A stretch of DNA of 38,656 nt from Auxenochlorella pyrenoidosa (taxonomy: Eukaryota > Chlorophyta > Trebouxiophyceae > Chlorellales > Chlorellaceae). A model generated the notes under the pieces. It searched no databases. It saw only the letters and a program-made list of their open reading frames with translations, and was not told the DNA's origin. Position 1 is the stretch's first letter; each line of letters starts with the position of its first letter. Made by a program: the position numbers and the translations under genes. This document shows, in pieces, positions 10,476 to 21,000 of the stretch. The stretch spans positions 1,609,626-1,648,281 of the forward strand of contig KQ481938.1 in NCBI GenBank assembly GCA_001430745.1. The letters are read 5' to 3'.

Positions 10476-11542
10476 CACGGCAGGCAGCCTGCACTCAGGT
10501 AAAAAACTGCGCAAGTAGCTAGAGCGTACAACTAGCCAAGCCAAGGCTGCAAGCGGCTGGGCTGCAACGCAACAGTCTGACAGTGGGAGAGCGGCGGCGA
10601 GGCGGCGACGGCACAGAGGCCCGCGACTGACGGACGCACCTAGCGGCTTTGCTCACGCCTCTTCAATCCTAGATCAAGTCTGCCGGGAGCGATCGCTGGC
10701 CGCCGGGTTAGTTTCCGCTGTGACGGGGGCCTCAAAGCGGCTGTAGCCCGCTGGGCGAGCTGGGCGGGTTACTTTTCATGCTTTCAAGCTCTATGGTTGA
10801 GTGGAGAGCAAATTTCTACGACCGTTCGCCGCTGGCAGCGCAGTAGGCTCCGCCGCCCTGCCAGCGTGCGGCACGCCCTGCCCGCATGAGCACTCTCTCA
10901 GTGCAGGATCAATCATATAATATTGTGAATATGCATGCCTCAATTGTGCGTTCAGAAGCCCAAAATGAGTATGATATGCCAAAGGGTTGGTCCTCCAAAG
11001 GGTTGGTCCTCCGTGCCTCAGCCGCACACACACCGCCTGGAGCGAGTGCTCGCCCTTGCCACTGCACAGCCAGATGTGCAGTTTATTCACCCAGCCATTC
11101 ATGTCTGCCAGATCATGTAGCTCACACGCACATGTGGGCTATCAGTCAGGCCGGTGTGCTGACCTGGCAGCACCGCACCGTTCCCTTGGCTCAGGCCTAG
11201 CCCCTGTCCCATACTTGCTGCCCCGTCCAAGCAAGGTTGAACGCGTGGAAACCTGCCACTGTGATCGATTGGCTTCAGTCAGGCGGATTGCTGCCTGACC
11301 TCTCTGACGCTCTGGGTACCAAAGTGGCACATTTCTGAGCCTTGGATCGGCCTCCTGTGCTTGTGCCACAACCTTGCAAGGCAAGCGCCTGCCTCTGTCA
11401 CTGCCGCTGCTACTGTGGTGCCTGCCAGCGCCACGGCCCCTGTTGCTTGTCCTGCCGCCGGTTGAACCGGGGCTGTGCCAGACTGTCGCTTGCTTTTCCA
11501 CCCTTGTTCAGTGCCCCTCAGCCTCCCATCACCCTGCCGCAG
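10476..11542. promoter_or_regulatory. Divergent promoter region, RRM-RS gene / MDR oxidoreductase
   Basis: 1,067 bp between two head-to-head starts (minus at 10475, plus at 11543). The left part is GC-rich. An AT-rich island (about 10905-10980, including tcatataatattg near 10913) is the only TATA-like stretch. A perfect 16-bp tandem duplication lies at 10981-11012. No coding exon could be supported. Both genes may have unrecognised 5' UTR introns here. Confidence 0.45.
10981..11012. repeat. Perfect 16-bp tandem direct repeat
   Basis: The unit aaagggttggtcctcc occurs twice with no spacer. It sits next to the AT-rich island of the divergent promoter. It could be a duplicated factor-binding site or a simple slippage duplication. 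Confidence 0.9.
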
Positions 11543-14500
11543 ATGCAGGCAGATGTGCCCGCCACCATGAGGGCGGTGCGCTTCGACCGCTTTGGCGAGG
11601 CCGGCGAGGTGGGCTGCCCTGTGAAACTCCGAAAACCACTCGCCTTCAGAGGGGACTGCCGTCTTGATTCCATGCTTGCGGATCCATCCCCTCGTCCTCA
11701 GCAAGCATGAAACAGTTTGCCACCGACCATGGCCTGTCCACAGGTGCTGAGGCTGGTGGAGGGCCAGCCCGTCCCGCGGCGTCCACCAGGGGAGGTGCTG
11801 GTCAGGGTGGCGGCAACGAGCGTCAACCCCATCGACTTCAAGGCGCGCATGCTGCGGTCAGACCACCTGCCTGACCCGAGGCAGTGGATGGCTTGGCCAG
11901 GCTGAAGCTGGGTAGGCGGTTGAGGAGGCCCGAGCAGCCACTGCATCAACTGCCTGACTGGCAGGCAGCAGTTGCTTTTCCATGACGTCTGCAGATCCGG
12001 CGGGGGGACTTCCCAAGGCTGTTTGTAGCCCTCCCAAAGGTGACTGGGCTGCTGCGCCCTGCTTGTGCCTGTGCAGCTGCCGCCACGACAGCGCCCGTAC
12101 AGGCCTGCAGCGATGGTCTCCAGACGCCATCTTGCCTCCCTCACAATACTGCTGTGTGCTTGCCAGGTGCCTGGCGGTGATGTGGCAGGGACGGTGGCCG
12201 AGGCTGACCCTGGCAGCTCCTTCAAACCAGGCGACCGTGTCATGGTGCGAGCTGCCTACTGCACGGCCTCTAGCTCGCCTGCCTGCTGGGCCTAAGGGCT
12301 GGCCTGCCGCTAGCCCTGCATGTTGTCCACTCTGGCAGCGGGTGGCAGGCAGGGTGCCGACCCGCCGGCGCCCCTGCCCTGCTCCCGCTTGCGTGAGAGC
12401 CGGTGCTGGTGCTCCAAGCCACGCCCTTGCAGGCCCTGGCAGACGGCTACCGCCCATGGCGGGCCTGGGGCACCTACTGCGAGTTTGTGAGCCTGCCAGA
12501 GGCGCACTTGACGCGCATCCCCGAAGGCAAGCACCCGGGTGCAAGGACCTCGCTGCAGGCGCAGCCTGCCCATTGCCAGTAGAGCAGGCCCTGCCAAGCG
12601 CTTGCACAGTGGGCAAGACCAACAGCCCTGCACATCCCGGCTCAAAATCAGCTGTGTTGCACACCCTGGGGGCGCCTGGCTTTCCCATCCATGCAGGCAT
12701 GAGCGATGAGGTGGCGGCCGCCATCCCGCTGGTGACGCTGACGGTCATGCAGGTGCAGTGGAAAGGCGTCCTGTTGGGCGATGGGTGGTTCAAGGGCATG
12801 CTTGTATTCACCATGCCAGCATGCATGCAAGCGCCTCAATCGCAGCAGCCCTGGCGAGCCATCTACCAGTCGCTGCCTTGCGCCCCTCCGCTGGCGTGCT
12901 GCCTGTGCAGGCTCTGGAGGTGTCCAACTTGTCACCCGGGGACCGCTTGCTGGTGAGGCGGCATCTGCTGGCAGAGCAGGTCTTTGGCGATGATGGAACG
13001 CTGTTTCACGCTTGGGCTCGCAACAGCCGGGGCAGTGCCCGGCCGATGCAGCAGGCTCCAGCAGAATGCAGCGCCTTGATGCCCTGCAGTGCCCCTCCCC
13101 ACGCTCTGGGCAGGTGCACGGGGCTGCGGGCGGCGTGGGCTCTGTGGCCGTGCAGCTGGCCAAGGCGCGGGGCCTGCATGTGCTCGGGACCTGCTCCACG
13201 ACCAACATTGAGTACATGAAAGAGGCGAGCACCAAACATCCTTAACTGTTCGTTGTCGCTCAGACGGCTGAGCTGTGCGACGCAAGTCTGCTGTGATGTG
13301 CAACTAGCATCAGAGTCTTGCCGCTGGCGGTTGTTGCAGCACAGTAGGCAGGTGCGGTGCCTGCATGCTGCCCGTTGAGCGCAGCCTCAGCCATGCCAGA
13401 GTGCCACAACCGCTGGACCCACCGCCCTGCGCCGTTGGGAACTCCTGGCCCGCAGCTGGGCTGCGACCGGGTGATTGACTACACAAAGGACCGCTTTGAG
13501 GACGCCTGCGGGGACGCGCCGCTGGTATGCGTGATCGACGGTGCGACCACTCTTGCACTGGGGGCCCATGGGGTCTCAGCCAGTGCGGGCCTCATGCGCT
13601 GCTGGCTCCAAGCATAGGAGCAATAGGTGGCCCCAACTGGAGGCAGCATTCCTGCAGCTGTCACTAGCCTGCACAAGCCCCCTGCTGGCCCTGAGACCCG
13701 CAGGCGTGGGCGGCGACTACGAGCCCCGCAGCCTGGGCCTGCTGAAGCGCAGCGGCACCTACGTGAGCCTGCGGGCCGGGCCCTCCAACGCCGCCATCCT
13801 GGCATCCACCCTCAAGGGGTGAGGGGGCTGCGCCCCTGCAGGACGATTGGTTGGCTCGACCCCACATCCTCTTGCGGCCACCGTCTACAAATGCGCGCCT
13901 TGCAGGACCTGAGGGTGCATCCCGCCCTGTCACCTCCATGCCGCTCCCTGCCTGCTTGACTTCCATGCAGCAAGCTGCTGGGCATGCTGCGCCTGGGCCC
14001 ACACTACTACTCGTCAGGAGTCTCGCCCAATGGCAGGCAGCTGGCAGAGGTGGGGTGCAGCCCTGCTGGCTTCCAGCAGCTGGCCTGAAGGACATGGTGC
14101 ATGCCTGGATGTGCAGCTGGTGAACAGACAATCGCAGGTGCACCACCATGCTTGCCTGGCTGCGAAAGCTTGCAGCAATCCTTGGGCTTCTGAGCTGCCC
14201 CGCACCTTCAGGTGGCCGAGGTGTGGAAGCAGGGAAAGCTGAAGGTCAACGTGCACACCGTGCTGCCACTGGCAAGGGCCGCGTGAGTACATCTGCCCAC
14301 CGCGCCTGATCAAGTGCATGCTCTGGACACCATCAAGCATCGCCCTGCCTGATGCATGCATCTCTGGGAGTGCACTGGCGGTTGTGCACGTGTATGCGCC
14401 GCATGTGTGCGCCCTGGAAGCCACAGATTTGAACTGGCCTGCTGGTGCACCACCGACAGCCTCTTGCGTGAAGACCAAGCAGCCGGCAAAGCTGATGCAC

Positions 14501-14619
14501 TTTCTTCCCCTGGCTGTAGGGAGGCACAAGACCTGGTAGCCACACAGCATGTGCGCGGCAAGGTGGTGCTGCGTGTCTCGAGGGAGGAGAGGGAGGAGCC
14601 GGGGAAGGAGGGCGAGTGA
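11543..14619 (+). CDS. MDR-family NAD(P)H quinone oxidoreductase / zinc-less alcohol dehydrogenase-like protein
   Basis: Thirteen exons: 11543-11608, 11744-11842, 11995-12039, 12167-12244, 12433-12526, 12697-12752, 12911-12952, 13114-13224, 13456-13540, 13704-13818, 13971-14049, 14212-14282, 14520-14619; 346 residues, the usual MDR length. Order of motifs: GroES-like half (TSVNPIDFK, PGGDVAGTV, FKPGDRVM, IPEGMSDEVAAAIPLVTLT), Rossmann half (HGAAGGVGSVAVQLAK, LGCDRVIDYTKD, DGVGGDYE, GTYVSLRAG), C-terminus (VRGKVVLRV). The HGAAGGVG loop binds NADPH. Structural-zinc cysteines are absent, as in quinone oxidoreductase/RTN4IP1-type enzymes. No clear transit peptide, so a cytosolic location is inferred. 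A second in-frame ATG at 11567 has the better context (gccaccATGA) and would give 338 residues. Three introns need GC donors: AAG|gcgcgc (11843), AAG|gcaagc (12527), GAG|gcgagc (13225); the first and last are weak and chosen by family homology. Confidence 0.85.
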
Positions 14620-14909
14620 GGAGCACGGAGGCCAGAGCATGGGGGGTCGAGCTTAAAGCAGTTGAGAGCTTCCATCTGCAAACGTGCTGGTCAAGGCCTG
14701 TATGCCTGCCAGGGAGCTCGCGATGCCGACCTCGGTAAAAGACCTCTGCCTGCTGTTTGCCCTGCTTTGCTGACTGGTTATGATCAACATCAACTGGATC
14801 ACCATCGAGTGCGCCAATAAATTATGATTGCGTGCAGCCTGACCAACGCCAACATGCCGGCTTTTACCTGCTCCACGTTATGGGGCCATGTAAAGAGGCG
14901 CTGCGTGGC
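14620..14909. other. Convergent 3'-UTR interval, MDR gene / F-box LRR gene
   Basis: 290 bp between two facing stop codons. The only TGTAA-type signal seen for the plus-strand gene lies at 14889-14893, about 17 bases before the F-box gene stop, so the two 3' UTRs probably abut or overlap. An AATAAA-like run (aataaatta) occurs near 14816. Confidence 0.5.
14889..14893 (+). terminator. Putative TGTAA polyadenylation signal of the MDR gene
   Basis: TGTAA is the usual chlorophyte poly(A) signal. This copy is 270 bases after the MDR stop and no nearer copy was seen. A chance pentamer cannot be excluded. Confidence 0.35.
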
Positions 14910-17782
14910 CTACCAGGCACTCAAGCCTTGCTGCTCCGCTGTGCTGCCTCGTTCAGGCGGGCCAATGGCCGCCACCCAGGGGAGCTGCTCCCTGATGCCG
15001 TCCAGCCAGGCATCCTCCCAGCGCCATGCCTCCTCATCCTCGTATGCAGCGCTGCCTGCAGCAGGCAGTCACGGGATAGGCGTTGCTCTCGGCCGCCACG
15101 AGTGGCCTTTCCCAGACGCCAGCACAGCAAGCTGCTGGGCAGCCTACATTGGCCGGGTTGGGTGGCAATTTGCACAGCCACCGGTGCGGGTGTCCTGAAC
15201 CGACCTGCAGGCGGGCGGCGCAGCAGCCGGGCTGTGCCCAGCACGAGGCGATGCAGGGCGGTGCAGCCCTGCAGGGCCGGCGCCGCGTTGGACACCGGGT
15301 TGTCCCAGAGGTCTGCCTCCTGCAGCCGCTGCAGCCGCCTGCAGGCAACGGCATGGTGGAAGGAGCAGGCATGACGGGGATGAAGGCGACATGGGTATGG
15401 TCACATGTGTGAAGCAGAGCGCCCCTCTGCAGCCGCAAGCATTCCACCTGCTAGTCCCGCAGGCTTGCATCCAGAGCCCAGCGCCACCCTCAGCAGCTGC
15501 GCGGGCATCCAAGCCTGCCGGAAACGCACCCCAACGCTGGCAGGCGTGACACCCGGTTGTGCCGCAGCCCAAGGTGAGTGAGCCCTGCAGGAAGGATGGG
15601 GGCACACGTCCGGTGGTGCTGCCTCAGCTGCTGTCGGCAGGCAGCCGCCTGGACAGCACCTGCTGGACAGGACCCCCGGGGCAGCAGCAGCAGCAGTGGA
15701 GACTGCCTGCTGTGGCGAGGGTGCGGCACACGCTTACGAGGACCACGCTCAAGCTGGCCCTCGAGCATGCATGGCAGCCTCAAGTCGGGCAGCTCAGCTG
15801 AGCGGTTGAGAGCAGCAGACCTGTGAGGCTGGCCAGCTCCTCCGGCAGGTCTCGAAGGCTGCAGCAGGGCAGCTCCAGGCGGCGCAGCGTGGGCGCCAGC
15901 GCTGCCAGCCCCTCGGGCAGCTGCAGGCAGTAGTGCCAGCAGCGCGTGCTGGCACAGCCGCTGACGTGCAGCTCCTTGAGTGGCAGCCTGGGGCAGGGGA
16001 TGGGTGGTGGGGGCGGCTGAGCATCAGAGTGGAGGAGGCTCGCAGGGAAATCAGGCAGCATCCACTTTTGCCGATCTAGATGTGCCACTCCCCTGGCCAT
16101 TGCATTGGCTGCAGTGCCCACCTGCACCAGGAGGCAGGCAGGGCCAGCAGCCCCACGCTGTCCACCCGTAGGTGGGCCAGGGCAGGCAGCGCCCCGCGGG
16201 GCAGCTCTGGCAGCTGGGTCCAGGTGCCCAGGGGAGGGTGGTCGCTGGCTAAGGAACCCTCCAGCTGCAGGCGGGCGGGCGGGCGGGCAGACACAGGAAT
16301 ATGCAGATAGGGGACGAAAAAAGGGCATTGGTGGCAAAACTGGCAACTGAAGAGCCAACAGGCAGGCACACTGATCTTTCCCCCCAGGCGAAGCTTTGAA
16401 GCAGCAGGCAGGCAGGCAACTGCGCACCGTAATGCGCAGGCTAGTGAGCGCGGCCAGGCACAGCAGTGCCGCTGGCGGCTCTGACACCGCCCGGCTGCTC
16501 TCTCTGTACTCCAGTTGCCGTAGGGGCAGCGCGGCCAGGCTGCCCCAAAATGCTGCCTCCTCTCCCTCGGCAGGCCGCACATGCTCCAGATTCAGCGAGC
16601 CCAGCTGCCGTAGGGCGGTCGCCGCCGCAGGCAGGGGGGCCACTGTCACGCTGCCCGCCGAGGCGGGGCCGCTCAGCACGCGCAGCGTGAGGCGCTCCAG
16701 CCGGGCCAGGCGGGGGAGCGCCGTCAGCTCCAGCCCGCCGTGCCGCTCCACCCTCTCCACCTCCAGAGCCAGGTCTTGCAGGCCCGGCAGGGCATCCGCC
16801 ACGCTGGCCACTATGCCCGGCAGCATGCGGTAGCCTCCCAGGCGCAGGCGGCGCAGCGGCAGGCCCGCCAGCTGCGCCACGAGGAGCTCGGCAGCGGGGC
16901 CGGCCGTCACTGCAGGGGCGGCAGGCAGGTCGGGATGAGTTGCCCATCTGGATACAGGTACCATTGCAGAGCGGCCGCCAGCGCCTGCTACCCAACCAGC
17001 CTTGCCTATACACACCTGGGCCGTTGATGTGGCGCGTGAGCGCCAGGCAGCGCAGCCGCGGCAGGCGCAGCGCACACAGCGCCGCCACGTGCTGCGCTTC
17101 GGCGTTGCGCAGCTCCAAGCTCCGCAGGCGCGGCAGCGGGCGCTGCGCCAGCAGCTGGGAGGCAAACACGCAGCCATAGGCATCGTAGCCTAGCGCCAGG
17201 GTCTCCAGGCCACCTGAACGCATGGGTGTGGCAGGGGAGGTTGCCTCAGCTGGGACCACAGTCCTGCAAGCTTGATCAACAGCGGAATGAGGAGGGCAAG
17301 GACGAGACAGAGCCGCTTACAGGCACCGGCTGGTAACTTGCCCTCCCCTGATGTTGCTGCTCACCGGCCCGTTGCTCCATCACCCTGGCAGCTGCAGCCA
17401 AAAAGTCGGAGCGGCTTGGATAGATGACCGTGCCGATGGGCCGGCCGCCGGCCAGGTGTGAGGCGCAGTCGATACGGAGGCAAGGGCACAGGGTCGAGTC
17501 CACAAGAGCTCGGAAGCGGCAGCAGACCAGCCGCAGTGTAGGCCTGCACGGATCGAATGAGCGCCACTGTGAAGGCATCAATCATTGACGATTCCTCGTT
17601 TCTGGTGCAACCCTGGAGGAACGAGCGGACAGCGGGAGCAAGCAGGCAGCGGTGCCGGCGCCGGCGCCTGACCTGCACTCTGTTGGCACACGCCAGAGAG
17701 CGTATCCCAGAACTCCATCATCGAGCAGGTCCATCAAGGCGCCTTCACTGGCCTCGGTGGGGCCCGGAGCAGGCTCCGCCAT
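14910..17782 (-). CDS. F-box leucine-rich-repeat protein
   Basis: Nine exons: 17782-17673, 17543-17365, 17213-17016, 16909-16428, 16264-16122, 15987-15821, 15584-15530, 15338-15205, 15055-14910; all GT-AG, phases consistent, 537 residues. The N-terminus has an F-box-like core across intron 1: LLDDGVLGYALWRVPTEC joined to RLVCCRFRALVDSTL. Leu-rich repeats follow: LPRLRSLELRNAEAQHVAAL, LPLRRLRLGGYRML, LARLERLTLRVL, LRRLELPCCSLRDLPEEL, LTHLGLRHNRVSRLP, LQEADLWDNPVSNA. The tail is acidic and Trp-rich (YEDEEAWRWEDAWLDGI) and ends at TAG 14910-14912. F-box LRR proteins are substrate receptors of SCF ubiquitin ligases. Here the F-box is short and degenerate, so Skp1 binding is inferred. Start at 17782 is the first ATG that leads into the F-box. 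The gene is divergent from the RING gene, with starts only 247 bp apart. Confidence 0.8.
16271..16288. repeat. (GCGG)n microsatellite in an intron
   Basis: Tetranucleotide run gcgggcgggcgggcgggc, in the intron between exons 4 and 5 of the F-box LRR gene, just before the exon 5 acceptor. Confidence 0.9.
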
Positions 17783-18029
17783 GAGCCCAAAACCCTGGGG
17801 GAGCCAAGAAAAGCTTAGGGCACCTGCTCGGGAATGCACAACCACATGTCAGCTTTTGTGAAAGCGAACACATGCTTACAAGCGCCCCCGCAGAGGAGAA
17901 CCGTGCTGAGCTCTGCAGGACAGCAGGGCAGCAGCCTTCCCCTTTTTGCGAACAATTCACGCGATCAATGCCGTCCAGATGCTGCCAATTTACTGTTAGG
18001 TCACCCTGCAAGGGGGGCCTTCGCCCGCT
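17783..18029. promoter_or_regulatory. Compact divergent promoter, F-box LRR gene / membrane RING gene
   Basis: 247 bp between two head-to-head start codons. It must hold both 5' UTRs and both core promoters unless a gene has a distant first exon. No TATA box or obvious palindrome was recognised. Both products look like ubiquitin-ligase components, so shared control is possible but unproven. Confidence 0.45.
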
Positions 18030-21000
18030 ATGGTTCGGCTGTTCTCAGCTGGTTTTCTCTTGCTCCGCTTCTTGATGGCAATCTGCCATACGTCATCTGC
18101 AGAACATGCCCCATGTCCCACCACCGTGGAAAAGCACCGCCGCTTCTCAAAGGCTTGGGCCCGTCTGCAGTCTTTAGACGGCCCTGGCTGGCATTCTGCG
18201 CTGCAGCAGCACGTGCTTCCACTGTATGAGAAACGCCCAGATTACGAGAAGACGTCGACAGCAGTGCAGGCGTGGGTGGCAGGGAGTGGCATCGCTCCCG
18301 ACAGGGCGGGAGTGGCGCTGCCACCCGGGCTTCCCTGCAAGCTGCGGCTGGCTGCCCTCCTCAACTCGGTCTTCTGGGTTCTTGAAAAGGAGTGGAAGTG
18401 CGGCAAGTTTGCCGGTTACAATGTGGCACCAATGTGGACAGACTTTGAGAGCGTGTACTCCGCACTGATGCACGCGCTCCTCCTCCTCAACCACCGCCAA
18501 GTTGCAGCCGCCGACGTGAGGCGCCAGCAGAGAGCGCGCCGCACGGCTAGCCGGTGCCTCAACACCTGCGTGGGCGGCGCAGAGCCCAGCCCAGCCGGGG
18601 TCGCCTGGCCGTTGCTATTGCCCACACGGTTCCCTGCCCACACCGCGTGCCTGTGCTGGCCCGCCCCCGTGCTCGCAGGTTGTGCTCAATGACGCGTTTG
18701 ACCAGCTCGGCTTTGACTGGGCGCCCTTTGACCAGGCTTACCTGGACCTGCCCAGGGTGTACGGCCCTCGTTGGTGGCAGACCGGCGGGCGGCGCTGCTG
18801 GGACGAACTGGTGCTGCTTTCGCGCCTCATGGCCCCGCACCCGGGCCACAACGCAGCTCTGCTGGCCGACTACCTTAACGGCTACAGCCTCAATGCGGCT
18901 GGAGCCCTGCCCAGTGAGGCGTCGCCTGGGTGCTACTCGGCCTTTGTGCCGGTGCCCACCCGTGCTGCCTCTCCATCTGCCCCACTCGCTGGCCTCCTGC
19001 CGGGCTCCCGGCACCCAGCGCCCCGCCCTGCCTGCCCCCGCCTGCAGGGAACTGTGGCACGAGGCCTTGGATGTGGTGACCCACTCCTCCATAGGGCACG
19101 TGCGCCCGTACGAGGTATCTGGCAACCTGCACCTGGACACCCGTCCGGGAGCCCCGCACCCGCGCAGGCTGGGGGCCCACGTCGGGGTGCGCAGCCTGCG
19201 TCGCGTGCCCGCTGCTGGGCGCCCCAACCCCGCCGACCCGCTGCCGCGGCGCTGCGCCGTGCCTCGCCGCGGCGCGGCACGTTACTGCCTGTTGTCACGT
19301 GCTCGCCCCTGGATTGTTGTATCGACATGGCCACCCCTCGCATGCTCCTTGCTCCACCTGGCCCGCAGTGGGTGGTGCCCAGCTCAGACCTGGGCAACTA
19401 CCTCGATGCGCCTCTGAGGAGATGTGGGTCATGTCCCCGGGCTTCAGGACCTACAACGCCTCCTGGTGCGCACCCGCGTCACAGCCCCGCAGCTGGATTC
19501 TGCTTTGCAATGTCCGCGGCGCCCTTGCTTGCTGCCCTGCAGCCTGCCAGCAGAACACGAGCCGCCTACGAGCCCCCCCCCCCCCCCCCCCCCCCGTCCC
19601 CTAACAACCACCACCACCGCCAAGTGACTCCCTCCTTGCGCGCTGCCCGACGTGCAGGTGCCTGTTCATGCACCTCAAAGGCACAGCTGTGCGCTTCGGC
19701 GCGCTCATCGACACCCCATCAGAGTCTTTTCCGACCGACAGCACGATGAAGGTGTCCTGGGCCAGCATGCGAGAGGAGTTTGACGAGTCTGTGGAAGGTG
19801 CGCCCTGCCAGGGAGGGAGGTGGCTGCCCTGAGCCCCTGGCCTGGCTTGCACCCATCCCCAAGCCTTGCACCCTTGGCCCCGCGTGCCCTGGACATCGCA
19901 TCCGACAGCCAGCAGACACTGGTGCCACCCGGCATGCCTCTCTTTCGCATTGCTGCTCACCCTTGGGAGAGAGGAAAGATGGATGCAGGTGCAACTGCGG
20001 GCAGCGAGCCAGCTGCCCTGCCCCCTGCCTTGCAGAGTACCTCTGCCATTTTGAAAGCTACTTCCCAACAGAACAATACACGTTTTGCTCCCCACATCAG
20101 GTGGGCAGTAAGCCCTTGCATCGCGCTGAGTGGTGCAAGCAGGGGCAGCCGGTAGTGCGCCTGGCTGGGCGCCTGCGCTTCCACAGGAAACCCGGACACC
20201 CGATCACCCCACCCCCTCCATCTTCCGCCCCCGCACAGCAAACCTTGCCGCTGCACGACATGCTGCGAGGCGCCATCCCCGGCAGTCCCTTCCTTGTGAA
20301 GGGCGAGCTGCTCTTCAGCGTCGTACTCACGCCCCTGAAACTCAACGGATCATTCCAATCCGCTCTCGACGCACCCCCCGGCCTGGCGCACGCCGCTAGC
20401 CCGCTGCTCCGGTGCGTGGGAGCAACCCTGGACCAATGCTGGCCTGGGGTGGCCGCTCGGCGTGACAAGGGGACCTGCCGCACTGGGGCAGTCTCCGTTG
20501 TGTGGCAACCACTGTTGCTGTGGTCAGACCGTCAGGCTCTCGCCTGCGTGTGGCGCAAAGCCATGCCCTCCCCGCACAGTCTCCCTGGCCCCACGGGGCT
20601 GCTCCTTCCTCACCTCTGCAGGCGCTGGGCGTACAAACACATGCCACGTGACAGGCGGGCCAGCTGGGGCAGCGAGGGTTTCCCCAGCAGGCGCCTGCCT
20701 GACACCCCGGGCGACGAGTGCGCCACCCTGGGCCAGGCCTCGCTGTGCCTATTTGACGCCTATGCCTCGCTGGCAAAAGGTGACGAGGCGTGCAGCGCGT
20801 GCGGTGGGTCCTGCGCTGCCGAGCCCGCCGCCAGCAGCAGGCGCGAGGACAGCGGGGACGAGGCAGACATGACCCTCTCGGAGGTAGTGGCGAAGGCGAA
20901 GCAGACGCTGGCGCGGCGGCAAAGAGCTGAGGAGCTGGCCTGGTGGGAGGCGGCCCTGGCCCTGCTCTGGCTCTACCTGCTGTTCCGCACGCTGCGCTGG

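Noticed and set aside
11982..12956. 324-residue open frame inside the MDR gene
   Set aside because: Runs across MDR introns in a different frame; the exon-only model gives the conserved MDR motifs instead.
14980..15060. Plus-strand frame over the last F-box LRR exon
   Set aside because: The minus-strand reading YEDEEAWRWEDAW with correct splice phase and stop is clearly the coding one.
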